Below are positions 16,645-26,528 of a stretch of 52,408 nt of DNA, piece after piece. The translations under genes and the position numbers were made by a program. Each line of letters starts with the position of its first letter. Position 1 is the stretch's first letter. The notes under the pieces were generated by a model. That model searched no databases and was not told the DNA's origin. It saw only the letters and a program-made list of their open reading frames with translations. Source of the DNA: Flavobacterium araucananum (GTDB lineage Bacteria; Bacteroidota; Bacteroidia; Flavobacteriales; Flavobacteriaceae); the NCBI RefSeq assembly GCF_002222055.1, contig NZ_MUGS01000052.1:1-52408 (forward strand). The letters are read 5' to 3'.

Positions 16645-17301
16645 ATGAAATTTTTTATTGACACAGCAAATTTAGCTCAGATTAAAGAAGCACAAGCTTT
16701 AGGTGTTTTAGATGGTGTAACAACTAACCCGTCATTGATGGCAAAAGAAGGTATTACCGGAAAAAACAACATATTGAAGCATTATGTTGATATTTGTAAT
16801 CTTGTTGAAGGAGATGTTAGTGCTGAAGTAAATGCGCTGGATTATGATGGAATGATCAAAGAAGGTGAAGAATTAGCTGAATTGCACGAGCAAATCGTAG
16901 TTAAATTGCCTATGACAAAAGAAGGTGTTATGGCTGCAAAATACTTCTCTGATAAAGGAATTAAAACAAACGTAACACTTGTTTTTTCTGCTGGTCAGGC
17001 TTTATTGGCTGCAAAAGCGGGAGCAACTTATGTTTCTCCTTTTATTGGTCGTTTGGATGATGTTTCTACAGATGGTTTGAATCTGATCGAAGAAATTAGA
17101 TTGATTTTTGATAACTACGGTTATGAAACTCAAATTCTGGCTGCTTCTGTACGCCATACGATGCATATTGTAAACTGTGCAAAAATTGGTGCAGATGTTA
17201 TGACAGGACCTCTTTCTGCAATTTACGGATTATTGAAACACCCATTGACAGATATTGGATTAGCACAGTTTGTAGCTGATTTTGAAAAGGGAAATAAATA
17301 A
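16645..17301 (+). CDS. fsa: Fructose-6-phosphate aldolase / TalC-type transaldolase
   Basis: A 218-residue small class I aldolase of the FSA/TalC family (E. coli FsaA is 220). MKFFIDTANL at the start, GVTTNPSLMAKEG (about 24-36), the Schiff-base Lys87 in IVVKLPMTKEG and ASVRHTMHI near the C-terminus are all present. Either fructose-6-phosphate cleavage or transaldolase activity in the pentose phosphate pathway is possible; these are not separable by eye. The gene lies behind a 120-base structured leader and ends at a strong terminator. Confidence 0.9.
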   Translation: MKFFIDTANLAQIKEAQALGVLDGVTTNPSLMAKEGITGKNNILKHYVDICNLVEGDVSAEVNALDYDGMIKEGEELAELHEQIVVKLPMTKEGVMAAKYFSDKGIKTNVTLVFSAGQALLAAKAGATYVSPFIGRLDDVSTDGLNLIEEIRLIFDNYGYETQILAASVRHTMHIVNCAKIGADVMTGPLSAIYGLLKHPLTDIGLAQFVADFEKGNK

Positions 17302-17321
17302 GAATCAGTTCTTTAGGATTT

Positions 17322-17362
17322 AAAATCGCCATCTTTTAATAAAAAGATGGCGATTTTTTTTT
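17322..17362 (+). terminator. Intrinsic terminator of fsa
   Basis: A stem of about 14 bp (AAATCGCCATCTTTT with AAAAGATGGCGATTT) followed by a run of nine T. It covers any start codon of the next frame upstream of 17386, which helps decide that gene's start. Confidence 0.9.
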
Positions 17363-17385
17363 ACATTTATAGGTCCCAAAAAGAA

Positions 17386-17889
17386 ATGGATATGAAAAAA
17401 GTAATCTTGATTTTAGTGTTTTCGATCGTTAGTGGTACCGTAAATGCGCAGGCTGCCAAAATTATAAAAGAGGTTAGTGAAGCCGGCGATGTGGCAAGTT
17501 TCGAATTAGATTGTTCCGTACAATTTCAGACTCTGGCTAAGGGATTACGTTACAATATAACCCGTCATGAATTTAAAGGCGCAGAGATGAAAAACTCCTA
17601 CCGATTGCTGTTGGTTATGGATGGTTTTTATTCGAAAACATTGAATAAAACCATGACTATTTCGGCAGTTTTAAGTGACGGAACTATTATAGAAGCTAAA
17701 AAGATTATAGAAGATGATGGCTTTTTTGATGGTGCCTGTACCTTAAAAGTTAAAGACCCCAAAGCGCTTTTAGAAGCCAATATAGATAAGGTTATTGTTC
17801 ATGCAGACAAAGATGTTGTCTATACTTTGTCAGCAAAGAATAAGGAGGTTTTTAAGAAGAACCTGAGCAATATTATAAATGCTAAGTAA
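17386..17889 (+). CDS. Secreted protein of unknown function
   Basis: A 167-residue protein (165 if the second ATG at 17392 is used). I chose 17386 because the frame further left runs through the fsa terminator. It has a signal peptide ending VNAQAA at about residue 22, then a mostly beta domain (about 25-150) with one Cys in ELDCSVQF and one in GACTLKV that could form a disulfide. The C-terminus is basic. I recognise no family; position and signal suggest a small periplasmic or surface protein. Confidence 0.7.
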   Translation: MDMKKVILILVFSIVSGTVNAQAAKIIKEVSEAGDVASFELDCSVQFQTLAKGLRYNITRHEFKGAEMKNSYRLLLVMDGFYSKTLNKTMTISAVLSDGTIIEAKKIIEDDGFFDGACTLKVKDPKALLEANIDKVIVHADKDVVYTLSAKNKEVFKKNLSNIINAK

Positions 17890-17986
17890 GCAATAAAGGT
17901 GCAAAGTAATAGCGGTTCAAAGTTGCGAAGTTTGTGTTTTTATTCCTGACTTTATTTGCGAAAATTGATACTGTTTTAAATAAAAA

Positions 17987-18020
17987 AAAACTCCCATTGG
18001 CCGCAGCGAATGGGAGTTTT
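17987..18020. terminator. Bidirectional terminator
   Basis: AAAACTCCCATT (17987-17998) pairs with AATGGGAGTTTT (18009-18020) around a GC-rich loop. An A-run on the left makes a T-run on the minus strand. It separates the secreted protein gene from the convergent MFS gene. Confidence 0.8.
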
Positions 18021-18039
18021 TATATGTTTTTGTTATTTT

Positions 18040-19494
18040 CTAGTGACCACCAGAAAGTTTTTTGTCAAAGCTAATACCTTGTTTTTTAAGGATTCCGCTC
18101 ACGCTCCAGGCATAAAATGCCAGGTAAGCAAAACATAGAACTCCTACTAAGTAACTGCTGTGAATACCAATAAATTCAGAAGCGAAACCTTGTAACCAAC
18201 TAATTACTCCACCACCCATAATCATCATGATTAAGAAGCTACTTCCCTGACTTGTATTTTTTCCTAATCCGCTTACCGCTAATGTAAAAATACATGGCCA
18301 AAGTGTACTACAGAATAAACCAACACTTGTAAAAGCATAAATGCTTACAATACCCTGAGTCGACATTCCGATTGCTAAAGCAACAATTCCAAGTGCAGAA
18401 AATATTAATAACATTCTGGCAGGATTTCCTTTGCTCGCAATATCAGCAGCAATTAAGACTAATATAATTAAACCATAGATGTAAAATGGTGTTAAGTCAT
18501 GTTTTGCAATTGCATTTACAGCCAGGAATACTCCAAAAGCTAAATAAGGTGCAACGAAACGCAATATTTGTTGTAAGCTTGCTTTGTCTGTAAAAGCTTC
18601 AATAGCTCCTGTCCAACGACCAATCATTAAACTAGCCCAGTAAAGAGAGATATAAGGAGAGATTTCTTGTAAAGTATATAGAACACCTGTTTTTGCATTG
18701 ATAAGAGATTCCATGTAAGCAGGTAAGTTACTTGCTGTAGAAACTTCTACTCCAACATAAAGAAAGATTGCGATCATACCCATAACCAATTGAGGGTATT
18801 GTAATGCTGATTTTTTGGCTGCTACACCATCTGTTGCGATTTCTTCTTCGATCAAAGCAGGTCTGTCCGGTAAGGAAGAAAATTTTAATAAAATAGCCAC
18901 TAATAAAAAGGCTAAGCCAAGTATTAAATAAGGAATTTTTACACTTTCGATGCTTAGCGTAGAAGCTCCTGTGCTTGATCCAAAAATTGCAAAAGTTACA
19001 ATAAGCGGTCCTATAGTTGTTCCTAAATTATTGATTCCTCCAGCCAGTGTTAAACGTTGAGATCCTGTAGCAATAGGGCCTAAAGCAATTGCTAAAGGGT
19101 TTGCAACAGTTTGTTGTAGTGAAAAACCTAAGGCAACAATGAATAATCCGGATAACATTAATGGAAATGATCCTGTATTTGCCGCCGGGTAAAACAATAA
19201 TGTTCCTAGTGCAGAAATTAGTAAGCCTAATGAAAGACCGTTTTTATATCCAATTTTATTTACTAAATCTTCTTTGATCAAAGCCGAAACTCCCATATAG
19301 ATAAGAGATCCAACTGTGTAAGCAATATAAAATGCTAATGATACTAATTGACTTTCTCCTTGTGATAAATGAAAAGCTGTTTTAAAAACAGGAATTAGGA
19401 TATCGTTACTTGCGGCCACAAATCCCCAAAAGAAGAATACGATAACAAGAGGAATAAACTGTCCCCACTTGGTTTGTACATTTTCTGAACTCAT
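18040..19494 (-). CDS. Sugar MFS transporter, probably N-acetylglucosamine (NagP-like)
   Basis: A 484-residue inner-membrane permease with about 12 hydrophobic helices, of the FucP/GluP branch of the major facilitator superfamily (FFFWGFVAASNDILIPVFK in helix 1; SLQQTVANPLAIALGP and LAGGINNLGTTIGPL in helices 4-5). The family imports fucose, glucose/galactose or GlcNAc by proton or sodium symport. Its position at the edge of a chitin locus favours GlcNAc. It is on the same strand as the LytTR/LytS pair, 178 bases downstream of the regulator gene, so it could be the end of that transcript. Confidence 0.88.
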   Translation of the reverse strand: MSSENVQTKWGQFIPLVIVFFFWGFVAASNDILIPVFKTAFHLSQGESQLVSLAFYIAYTVGSLIYMGVSALIKEDLVNKIGYKNGLSLGLLISALGTLLFYPAANTGSFPLMLSGLFIVALGFSLQQTVANPLAIALGPIATGSQRLTLAGGINNLGTTIGPLIVTFAIFGSSTGASTLSIESVKIPYLILGLAFLLVAILLKFSSLPDRPALIEEEIATDGVAAKKSALQYPQLVMGMIAIFLYVGVEVSTASNLPAYMESLINAKTGVLYTLQEISPYISLYWASLMIGRWTGAIEAFTDKASLQQILRFVAPYLAFGVFLAVNAIAKHDLTPFYIYGLIILVLIAADIASKGNPARMLLIFSALGIVALAIGMSTQGIVSIYAFTSVGLFCSTLWPCIFTLAVSGLGKNTSQGSSFLIMMIMGGGVISWLQGFASEFIGIHSSYLVGVLCFAYLAFYAWSVSGILKKQGISFDKKLSGGH

Positions 19495-19671
19495 AATTTT
19501 AATAAGGTTAATTTTTTATTTTATTGTTTTTTGAAGACCGTAAATATATTTGTTAAGTGTATCAAAAAAAAATAAAAAGGCACAAATAATGTTAAATTTA
19601 AACAAACGGCGTTATTTTTTCAACAAAGTGTTAATTTTTACCGATTTAGAAAATGAATTTAAAGCAGGAAA

Positions 19672-20373
19672 TTATTCCAGAATTTTATTTTTTACTTCTT
19701 TGCTGTAATTTCTACCAATAGGAATGGTGTAGGATTGTATCTGAATACGGTTTCCTTCTATAGATTTTACTTTATTTAGGGCAATTACATACGATTTATG
19801 AATGCGTAAAAAGCGATCTGCAGGCAACTCTTCAGACAGTGAAGTCAATGATTTATGGGTAATATAGGTTTTATCAGGAGTTACAACTTTTATGTATTCC
19901 TTCATTCCTTCGACAAATAAAATTTCTTCAATATTAATTTTCATCATTTTTTTATCGACTTTAATAAAAATATGAGAATCTCCTTTTGTGGTTTCGACTT
20001 TAATATTGTTTTTTAAATTGTATTCGGTTGTAATTTTGTTAATGCATTTTATAAAACGTGGTAACGGAATAGGTTTTACTAAATAATCTAAAACATCAAG
20101 ATCATAACTTTCTGCTGCAAATTCTCGAAAAGCAGTAGTTATAATAACTTTGGTTTTGTTTTCGATCAGACTAATGAGCTCAAAACCTGTCATCATAGGC
20201 ATGTTAATGTCCAAAAACACGGCATCGACAGTAGTACTGTTTATAAAATCAAGCGCTTCCAAAGAATTATTGAATGTGCCAATTACCTCAAAGTCTGTAA
20301 AATTTGTAAAATAATTTTGCAGGACTTTGATAGCCAAGGGCTCATCATCAATCAACACGCATTTAATTTTCAT
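19672..20373 (-). CDS. LytTR-family response regulator
   Basis: A 233-residue regulator. The receiver domain (about 1-120) has acidic pocket DDE near residue 9, phospho-Asp in AVFLDINMPMMTGFE (near 56) and Lys in YLVKPIPLPR (near 105). The LytTR DNA-binding domain (about 135-232) contains FVEGMKEYIKVVT, THKSLTSLSEELP and RIHKSYVIALNKV. I start at ATG 20373; a TTG two codons earlier is less likely. The start overlaps the kinase stop by 11 bases, indicating translational coupling. It probably controls the divergent susC operon and perhaps the MFS gene. Confidence 0.9.
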   Translation of the reverse strand: MKIKCVLIDDEPLAIKVLQNYFTNFTDFEVIGTFNNSLEALDFINSTTVDAVFLDINMPMMTGFELISLIENKTKVIITTAFREFAAESYDLDVLDYLVKPIPLPRFIKCINKITTEYNLKNNIKVETTKGDSHIFIKVDKKMMKINIEEILFVEGMKEYIKVVTPDKTYITHKSLTSLSEELPADRFLRIHKSYVIALNKVKSIEGNRIQIQSYTIPIGRNYSKEVKNKILE

Positions 20374-21415
20374 TATCAATAGGTATTTGCAAACGGATTA
20401 TATAGTAATTTAATTTCGTTGTGTGCTTTAAACTGAAATCATTTTTGTAAATTAGTTTTAATCTTTTTTTGGTATTCACTAAACCAATTCCGCCTTTTAA
20501 ATTAAGATTTTGTGAATTTACAAAATTATTTAAGATTTCAAAATCTAACATTTTATTATCGATAACCTTACAATTAATCTTAATTTTTAAGTTATTATTG
20601 TTTACACCACCATGTTTAAAGGCATTTTCGACAAGTGATATGAAAATTAAAGGTGGCACAACAACATCTTCTATATTCGACTCGAGATTTACGGTAACCT
20701 CTACGTTATCAAAGCGTAACTTCTCGATTTCGATGTAATTCTGGATATAATCAATTTCTTTTATGAGTGGAACAAATTTGGTTCCTTTTACATCATATAA
20801 AACATATTCCATCAAATTTGATAGTTTTATAATAACATCCGGAACTTTATCTGATGATTCTAATGACAAAGCGTACAGATTGTTTAAAGTATTGAAAAAG
20901 AAATGTGGCTGTATTTGATTTTCAAGGTACTTTAATTTAATCTTGAACTGATTTTCTCGTAACGAACGGTTTCTTTCACGTTCTCTCAGCCAGGTCAAAG
21001 TAAGATAAACAGACGAAGCCATTGCCAGAACATACAACTCGCCAATACAAACGGCAACGATATGATTGATTTCGAACGGATGGTACTCTCTATTCGCTTC
21101 CGGCCAGATATTTTCGGATATGATATAATAAGTCAGAGCAGTTTTTAGTAAATAAATGCAAAACAGACTGACCAATAACGAAAAGGTATAGGTAATATAT
21201 TTTTGTTTGAGAACATATCTGGGAACCAAAACAAAAAGATTAAAATAAACCAAAGGAATGTGCAAAGAGAACTCAATAAGGTTTGATTTGAACGAATACG
21301 GATAATCGTTAAAATAAGCTCCCCATCGTAAAAAATTAAGAGTAAAGTAGCTGCCCCAAAACCAAACATGATTCTTGAGTTTAATGTCAAATTTTAATTT
21401 TTGAATTTCAGTCAA
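20363..21415 (-). CDS. LytS/YehU-type sensor histidine kinase
   Basis: A 350-residue kinase. Four hydrophobic helices lie in residues about 17-150, then a short coil and a His_kinase domain with phospho-His in QIQPHFFFNTLNNLY (near 171). A HATPase region follows with PPLIFISLVENAFKHGG and GGIGLVNTKKRLKLIY. No ATG precedes the first membrane helix; the frame opens at TTG 21415 after an in-frame stop, so I use that start. It is paired and overlapping with the LytTR regulator. It faces the susC operon across 443 bases, so it is the likely sensor of chitin breakdown products, which is an inference from position. Confidence 0.87.
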   Translation of the reverse strand: MTEIQKLKFDIKLKNHVWFWGSYFTLNFLRWGAYFNDYPYSFKSNLIEFSLHIPLVYFNLFVLVPRYVLKQKYITYTFSLLVSLFCIYLLKTALTYYIISENIWPEANREYHPFEINHIVAVCIGELYVLAMASSVYLTLTWLRERERNRSLRENQFKIKLKYLENQIQPHFFFNTLNNLYALSLESSDKVPDVIIKLSNLMEYVLYDVKGTKFVPLIKEIDYIQNYIEIEKLRFDNVEVTVNLESNIEDVVVPPLIFISLVENAFKHGGVNNNNLKIKINCKVIDNKMLDFEILNNFVNSQNLNLKGGIGLVNTKKRLKLIYKNDFSLKHTTKLNYYIIRLQIPIDNEN

Positions 21416-21858
21416 CTTTAATTTAACGATTTATTGTTAGGGGCTTTCTGCTGGTAAATATTGTGCAACTTTAAACAATTACTGGGTAAAACGCAATTCT
21501 TTTGAATAAAATTTTGAAAAAAAAGATATAAAGTATGTTATTTATTTGGGATAACGTTTTCGTAAAACACATTTTTTATTATTTATAATTTACAAAACGC
21601 CATTTTATATGCCTAGTTATCAAATAGGTAAAGTGTTAATTGTAATTGGGTATTTGTTGTTTAATTTGTATTTTTTATTAATTATATTCTTTATTAATAG
21701 AAAAGTGTTGTAATATTTTTATAGGAAAACGTTTTCGTGTAACGGATTATTGATTGTTTTATGTCGTTGGTTTAAAATTTAAAGTCGTTTGTATAAATTA
21801 TTTTTTTTAACAATCTCTTAAGAATAAATTTACGCCATAACTAACAAAATAAATAAAC
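21416..21858. promoter_or_regulatory. Divergent control region of the chitin locus with two LacI-type operator-like sites
   Basis: Two related palindromic sites lie in this 443-base gap. Site 1 (21553-21568) is AACGTTTTCGTAAAAC, with arms GTTTT/AAAAC. Site 2 (21725-21736) is the perfect 12-bp palindrome GAAAACGTTTTC, followed by GTGTAAC. Both contain AACGTTTTCGT in the same direction, 174 bases apart. The central CG with flanking A/T is typical of LacI/GalR-family operators. No LacI-type gene is in the window. LytTR proteins usually bind direct repeats of a different kind, which I did not identify. No convincing promoter pair was found for susC. Confidence 0.5.
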
Positions 21859-24800
21859 ATGAAAAAAATTTTCTTAATCTTTATGATTGTTTTTACGGCG
21901 CAAGTTTCGCTTGCACAAGTAAAAAGTGTCAAAGGTGTGATTACAGATTCTGATGGGATGCCATTACCAGGGGCATCTGTTGCAGTACAAGGAGGTCAAA
22001 AAGGTGCTACTACCGATTTTGATGGTTTGTATACAATTGAAGCACAAAAAGGACAGACTCTAGTTTTTACTTATGTAGGTCTTGAAACACAATCTATAGT
22101 TGTAGGCGATGCTGCTACAATTAATGTTAAATTGGTACAAGGGGCATCTAATGCATTAAATGAAGTAGTTGTAACTTCATTAGGTATCAAGAAAACAAGA
22201 AAATCATTGACTTATGCGGCTCAGGAACTTAAAGGAGAAGAGCTAACACGTGTAAAAGATGCAAACGTTATAAACACAATTGCCGGTAAAATTGCCGGTG
22301 TTGCCGTAACAAAAAGTGCAGGTGGTACTGGTGGATCTACTAAAGTGGTTATTCGTGGTAATTCTTCTATAACAAACAACCAACCTTTATATGTTATTGA
22401 TGGTATCCCAATGTTGAACTCCGGTTCAGGACAGCCTAATGACACATTTGGTAGTTTGGCAGGAGGTAACCGTGATGGTGGAGATGCAATATCTTTGGTT
22501 AATCCTGATGATTACGAAGGAATGACAGTTCTTAAAGGAGCAGCAGCTTCTGTATTATACGGTTCTCAAGGTGCAAATGGAGTAATTTTGCTTTCTTCTA
22601 AAAAAGCTAAAGAAGGAAAATCAAGCCTTACAGCTTCGTCTGTTACTACTTTTGAAACAGCAGCTTATTTACCAAAATTTCAAACAGATTATATTGCTAA
22701 CGCAGGTGAAGATGAATCTTGGGGAAATAAACAAAAAACAAAAGATCACGTAAAAGATTTCTTTAATACAGGAACTACACAAATTACATCTGTAGGATAT
22801 TCTACAGCAACAGCAAATTCTTCTACCGCATTATCTTATGCAAATACTTCAGGAACAGGAATTATTCCGGGAAATAGTATCAAGAAAAATAACTTTGGGA
22901 TCCGTCAGACGGCTAAGTTTTTTAATGATAAATTAACAGTTGGTGTAAATGCAAACTATACGACTCAATCAATTGCTAATAAACCGGTTAATGGTCTTTA
23001 CTTTAACCCGTTAACAGGTGTTTATTTAATGCCAAGAGGAAACGATTTTGATTACTACAAAAATAATTATGAAGTTTTTGATCCAAACAGAAATTTAATG
23101 GCTCAAAACTGGATGACAAACAGAGATATTATGCAAAACCCATATTGGGCTATTAACAGAAATAAATCTGAAGACACAAATAATTTCTTTAATGGTGCAA
23201 TAACAGCTTCTTACAAAGCTAATAATTGGTTAACAATTGCTTCAAGATATAGCTATAACAGAATTGACAGCGAATTTGATAAAAAAATATTTGCTACAAC
23301 TCAAGGAACACTTTCTAATGCAAACGGTAGATACATTAACGAAAATTCTTTAAGCACACAGCGTTACGGAGATTTGATTGCTACAATCAACACAAAATTT
23401 TCTGATGATATATCATTTAATGCTAACGTTGGTACTAGTATAACAAATACACTAACAAATCAAAAAACAATTTTGGATTCTGGAATTGGTGGAGGATTAA
23501 CACTTACAAACTGGTTTACCCTTCATAATTTTGTAAATAACACAGGAAACTATCAAACAATTGATGCTAAAAGAGAAGTACAATCTGTATTTGCAACGAC
23601 TACTTTTGGATACAAAGAAATGTTGTATTTGGATTTAGCAGCCAGAAATGACTGGTCTTCTACATTGGTTAATACAGACAGCCCGTCTTACTTTTATCCT
23701 TCTGTAGGTTTAACAGGTATACTTAGTGAAATGTTTACTATGCCGGAATTTATAAATTTTGCCAAAGTTCGTGGAACGTATGCTCAGGTAGGTAATGATG
23801 TTTCTGCTTTTGTTACAAGTCCAGTAAATTATTTTCTTCCTAATATTCCTGGTACACAACCTCGAGTTGGTGTACAAAGAGGGACTACTTTAAAACCGGA
23901 ATTAAAATCAGAGTACGAATTTGGTACTGAATGGAGAATGTTTAACAATAGACTAGGATTTGAGGTTTCTTATTATCATTCTATAACTAAAAATCAGTAT
24001 TTACAGGTTCTTGCACCAGAAGGAAACCCTGAAGGAGTTAAATTTTATGGATTTAATGCAGGAAGTATCGAAAACAAAGGTTTTGAGATCGTAGTAAATG
24101 CAGGTATTGTTAAAGGGGATAAATTTTCATGGGATTCATCAATAAACTTCTCTCAAAATAGAAACAAGGTAAAAGAACTTCCTGATTCATTAGGAAAAGT
24201 AGTTAACCTTACAGATCCGGGAGTTAATAACTACCAATATTCATTAATCGAAGGAAGACCATTTGGGGCTATTATGGGTAAAACTATTTTAAGAGATGCT
24301 CAGGGTCGTATTTTATTAAACGCAGATGGAAATATTCAGAATAACGGAGCAGGTTTTGTTGAAGTAGGAAACTCAAATCCTGATTTTATGTTAGGTTTTT
24401 CTAACACTTTTAAATTAGGTGCCTTCTTTGCAAATGTTTTGCTTGACGGACGTTTTGGTGGTGAAGTTATGAGTATGACTCAGGCTCAAAATGATTATTT
24501 TGGAGTTTCTCAAGCTACAGGAGATGCAAGAAATGCTGGAGGAGTTGCAATCAATGCAGTTATGCCTGATGGAACACCAGTGACAACAATGGATGCTAAG
24601 CAATATTACAAAACAGTTGGAGGAAGAGACGGAATTACTGGCGAATACGTTTACAAAGCTACAAACGTAAGTGTTAGAGAAGTTTCTATAGGATACACAT
24701 TCAATCCTAAAAAACTGCCTGTTTTTCAAACTGCCAGTATTTCATTAATTGCCAGAAACTTATTCTTTATTTATAAAGACGCTCCTTTTGATCCAAATAT

Positions 24801-24894
24801 TGCATTAAGTACAGGAGAAGGCTTGCAAGGTGTTGATATCTATGGTTTACCATCTACTAGAAGTATCGGTCTTAATTTAAATGTAACGTTCTAA
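21859..24894 (+). CDS. SusC/RagA-family TonB-dependent transporter (chitooligosaccharide import)
   Basis: A 1011-residue outer-membrane importer. Signal peptide 1-19, a carboxypeptidase-like beta domain (about 23-105, VKGVITDSDGMPLPGASV), the SusC plug motif region (about 115-245; ELTRVKDANVINTIAGKIAG, then VIRGNSSITNNQPLYVIDG) and a barrel to the end (closing strand IGLNLNVTF). It works with the SusD-like lipoprotein encoded 12 bases downstream, pulling bound oligosaccharide through the outer membrane with TonB energy. The neighbouring chitinase and hexosaminidase genes point to chitin oligomers as substrate. Confidence 0.93.
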   Translation: MKKIFLIFMIVFTAQVSLAQVKSVKGVITDSDGMPLPGASVAVQGGQKGATTDFDGLYTIEAQKGQTLVFTYVGLETQSIVVGDAATINVKLVQGASNALNEVVVTSLGIKKTRKSLTYAAQELKGEELTRVKDANVINTIAGKIAGVAVTKSAGGTGGSTKVVIRGNSSITNNQPLYVIDGIPMLNSGSGQPNDTFGSLAGGNRDGGDAISLVNPDDYEGMTVLKGAAASVLYGSQGANGVILLSSKKAKEGKSSLTASSVTTFETAAYLPKFQTDYIANAGEDESWGNKQKTKDHVKDFFNTGTTQITSVGYSTATANSSTALSYANTSGTGIIPGNSIKKNNFGIRQTAKFFNDKLTVGVNANYTTQSIANKPVNGLYFNPLTGVYLMPRGNDFDYYKNNYEVFDPNRNLMAQNWMTNRDIMQNPYWAINRNKSEDTNNFFNGAITASYKANNWLTIASRYSYNRIDSEFDKKIFATTQGTLSNANGRYINENSLSTQRYGDLIATINTKFSDDISFNANVGTSITNTLTNQKTILDSGIGGGLTLTNWFTLHNFVNNTGNYQTIDAKREVQSVFATTTFGYKEMLYLDLAARNDWSSTLVNTDSPSYFYPSVGLTGILSEMFTMPEFINFAKVRGTYAQVGNDVSAFVTSPVNYFLPNIPGTQPRVGVQRGTTLKPELKSEYEFGTEWRMFNNRLGFEVSYYHSITKNQYLQVLAPEGNPEGVKFYGFNAGSIENKGFEIVVNAGIVKGDKFSWDSSINFSQNRNKVKELPDSLGKVVNLTDPGVNNYQYSLIEGRPFGAIMGKTILRDAQGRILLNADGNIQNNGAGFVEVGNSNPDFMLGFSNTFKLGAFFANVLLDGRFGGEVMSMTQAQNDYFGVSQATGDARNAGGVAINAVMPDGTPVTTMDAKQYYKTVGGRDGITGEYVYKATNVSVREVSIGYTFNPKKLPVFQTASISLIARNLFFIYKDAPFDPNIALSTGEGLQGVDIYGLPSTRSIGLNLNVTF

Positions 24895-24906
24895 ATTCAA
24901 AAAAAA

Positions 24907-26490
24907 ATGAAATTTAAAAATATAAAAACAACAGCTGCCTGTATTTCATTACTTGCTGTAGTAGGGTGTACAGATAATTTTGAGGATATCAATACTAATC
25001 CCAATGGTTTTAGTCAGGATCAATTAGCTCAGGACTTTAACCATATCAAAGGAGGATTTGCTCCAATGTTTAACAATATTCAGGTATTAGGAAATCAAAG
25101 GGAAGATCAATACCAGTTGCAACAAAACTTAAATAGTGATATCTGGTCGGGTTATATGGCCACACCAACTGGTTTTAGAGGAGGAAGTAATAATACTACT
25201 TACGATTTAATCGACGGATGGAACGGTGCTATATGGAGTAATGCATATCCTAATGTAATGTTTAATGCATATGATATTGCAAATAAATCAAAAGGAAAAT
25301 ACGATCAGTTTTATGCACTTTCTCTTATTTTAAAAGTAGAAGGAATGCACAGAGTAACAGATATTTTTGGACCAATTATCTATTCTCAATATGGTAAAGA
25401 AGCACCAATACTTTACGATTCTCAGGAAGAGGTGTATAACCAAATGTTCTCTGAACTGGATGTTGCGGTTACTGAATTAACAAAAAGAGTAGATGCAGCT
25501 GAGCCAACAGCTTTTGCTTCTACAGATTTATCAGGATACAAAGGCGATTATAAACAATGGGTAAAATTTGCCAATACATTACGTTTAAGATTAGCAATGC
25601 GTATTGTAAAAGTAAAACCGGACCTTGCAAAAACTCAGGCTGAAAAAGCAATTGCACAAAAATTTGGAGTAATGACTACAAATGCAGATGCTTTTAAAAT
25701 TGTATCTCCGGATTTTACAAATCCTATTGCTACTATTAGCGGTTCATGGTTGGATATTCGTATGTCTGCAGATATGGAATCAATCTTAAAAGGATATAGT
25801 GATCCTAGAATATCGGCTTATTTTGATACATCAGTTCAGTTTCCGGGTCAATACAAAGGGGTTCGTACCGGTATTACTATTGGAGGAAAAGGAGATCACC
25901 AGGATTTTTCAGGAATTGGAGCTGTTGTAAAATCAAAAGAAATTTATTTGTTTACAACTGCCGAAGCTTATTTTTTAAGAGCTGAAGGAGCTTTAAGAGG
26001 TTGGAATATGGGTAATGATCCTGAATCATTATATAAATTAGGTATTCAGGCATCATTTGATCAAAGAGGTGCTTCAGGAGCTGCTGCCTATATGACAGAC
26101 AATGTAAAACTACCGGTAGATTATACAGATCCTGGTTTTCCTGTAAACAATGTAGCAGCAGTAAATAATGTAACCATTGCTTGGGATGCTGCTGCAACAA
26201 ACGAAGTAAAATTGCAAAAAATTATTACTCAAAAATGGATTGCTGGATTTCCGGAAGGTCAGGAAGCATGGTCTGACTACAGAAGAACAGGTTACCCAAA
26301 ATTATTTCCTGTAGTTGTAAACAATAGTGGAGGCAAAATTTCGACAGCACTTGGTGTAAGAAGAATCAACTTCGTGCAATCTGAGATTGCAAACAATAAA
26401 GACGGAGTTGCCAGCGGTGTTGCAAAATTAGGAGGCCCTGATAACGGAGGAACAAGACTTTGGTGGGATACTACCGGAGCTAACTTCTAA
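24907..26490 (+). CDS. SusD/RagB-family surface lipoprotein
   Basis: A 527-residue lipoprotein with lipidated Cys near residue 21 (LAVVGCTDNFEDINTNPNG). The remainder is a TPR-rich alpha fold of the SusD-like_2 type, with the usual YKQWVKFANTLRLRLAMRI block near residue 220, AEAYFLRAEGALRGW near 350 and the EAWSDYRRTGYP block near 455. SusD proteins sit on top of SusC and capture glycans at the cell surface. Translation is probably coupled to susC. A strong hairpin follows the stop codon. Confidence 0.92.
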   Translation: MKFKNIKTTAACISLLAVVGCTDNFEDINTNPNGFSQDQLAQDFNHIKGGFAPMFNNIQVLGNQREDQYQLQQNLNSDIWSGYMATPTGFRGGSNNTTYDLIDGWNGAIWSNAYPNVMFNAYDIANKSKGKYDQFYALSLILKVEGMHRVTDIFGPIIYSQYGKEAPILYDSQEEVYNQMFSELDVAVTELTKRVDAAEPTAFASTDLSGYKGDYKQWVKFANTLRLRLAMRIVKVKPDLAKTQAEKAIAQKFGVMTTNADAFKIVSPDFTNPIATISGSWLDIRMSADMESILKGYSDPRISAYFDTSVQFPGQYKGVRTGITIGGKGDHQDFSGIGAVVKSKEIYLFTTAEAYFLRAEGALRGWNMGNDPESLYKLGIQASFDQRGASGAAAYMTDNVKLPVDYTDPGFPVNNVAAVNNVTIAWDAAATNEVKLQKIITQKWIAGFPEGQEAWSDYRRTGYPKLFPVVVNNSGGKISTALGVRRINFVQSEIANNKDGVASGVAKLGGPDNGGTRLWWDTTGANF

Positions 26491-26528
26491 TAAAACAAAA
26501 GGAATCAAAGACTTTAAGTTTGGTTAGT

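Noticed and set aside
21788..21832. susC promoter from TTTG (21788) and TAAATTTA (21825)
   Set aside because: The spacing is 33 bases instead of about 19-21 and the -7 box lacks the final G.
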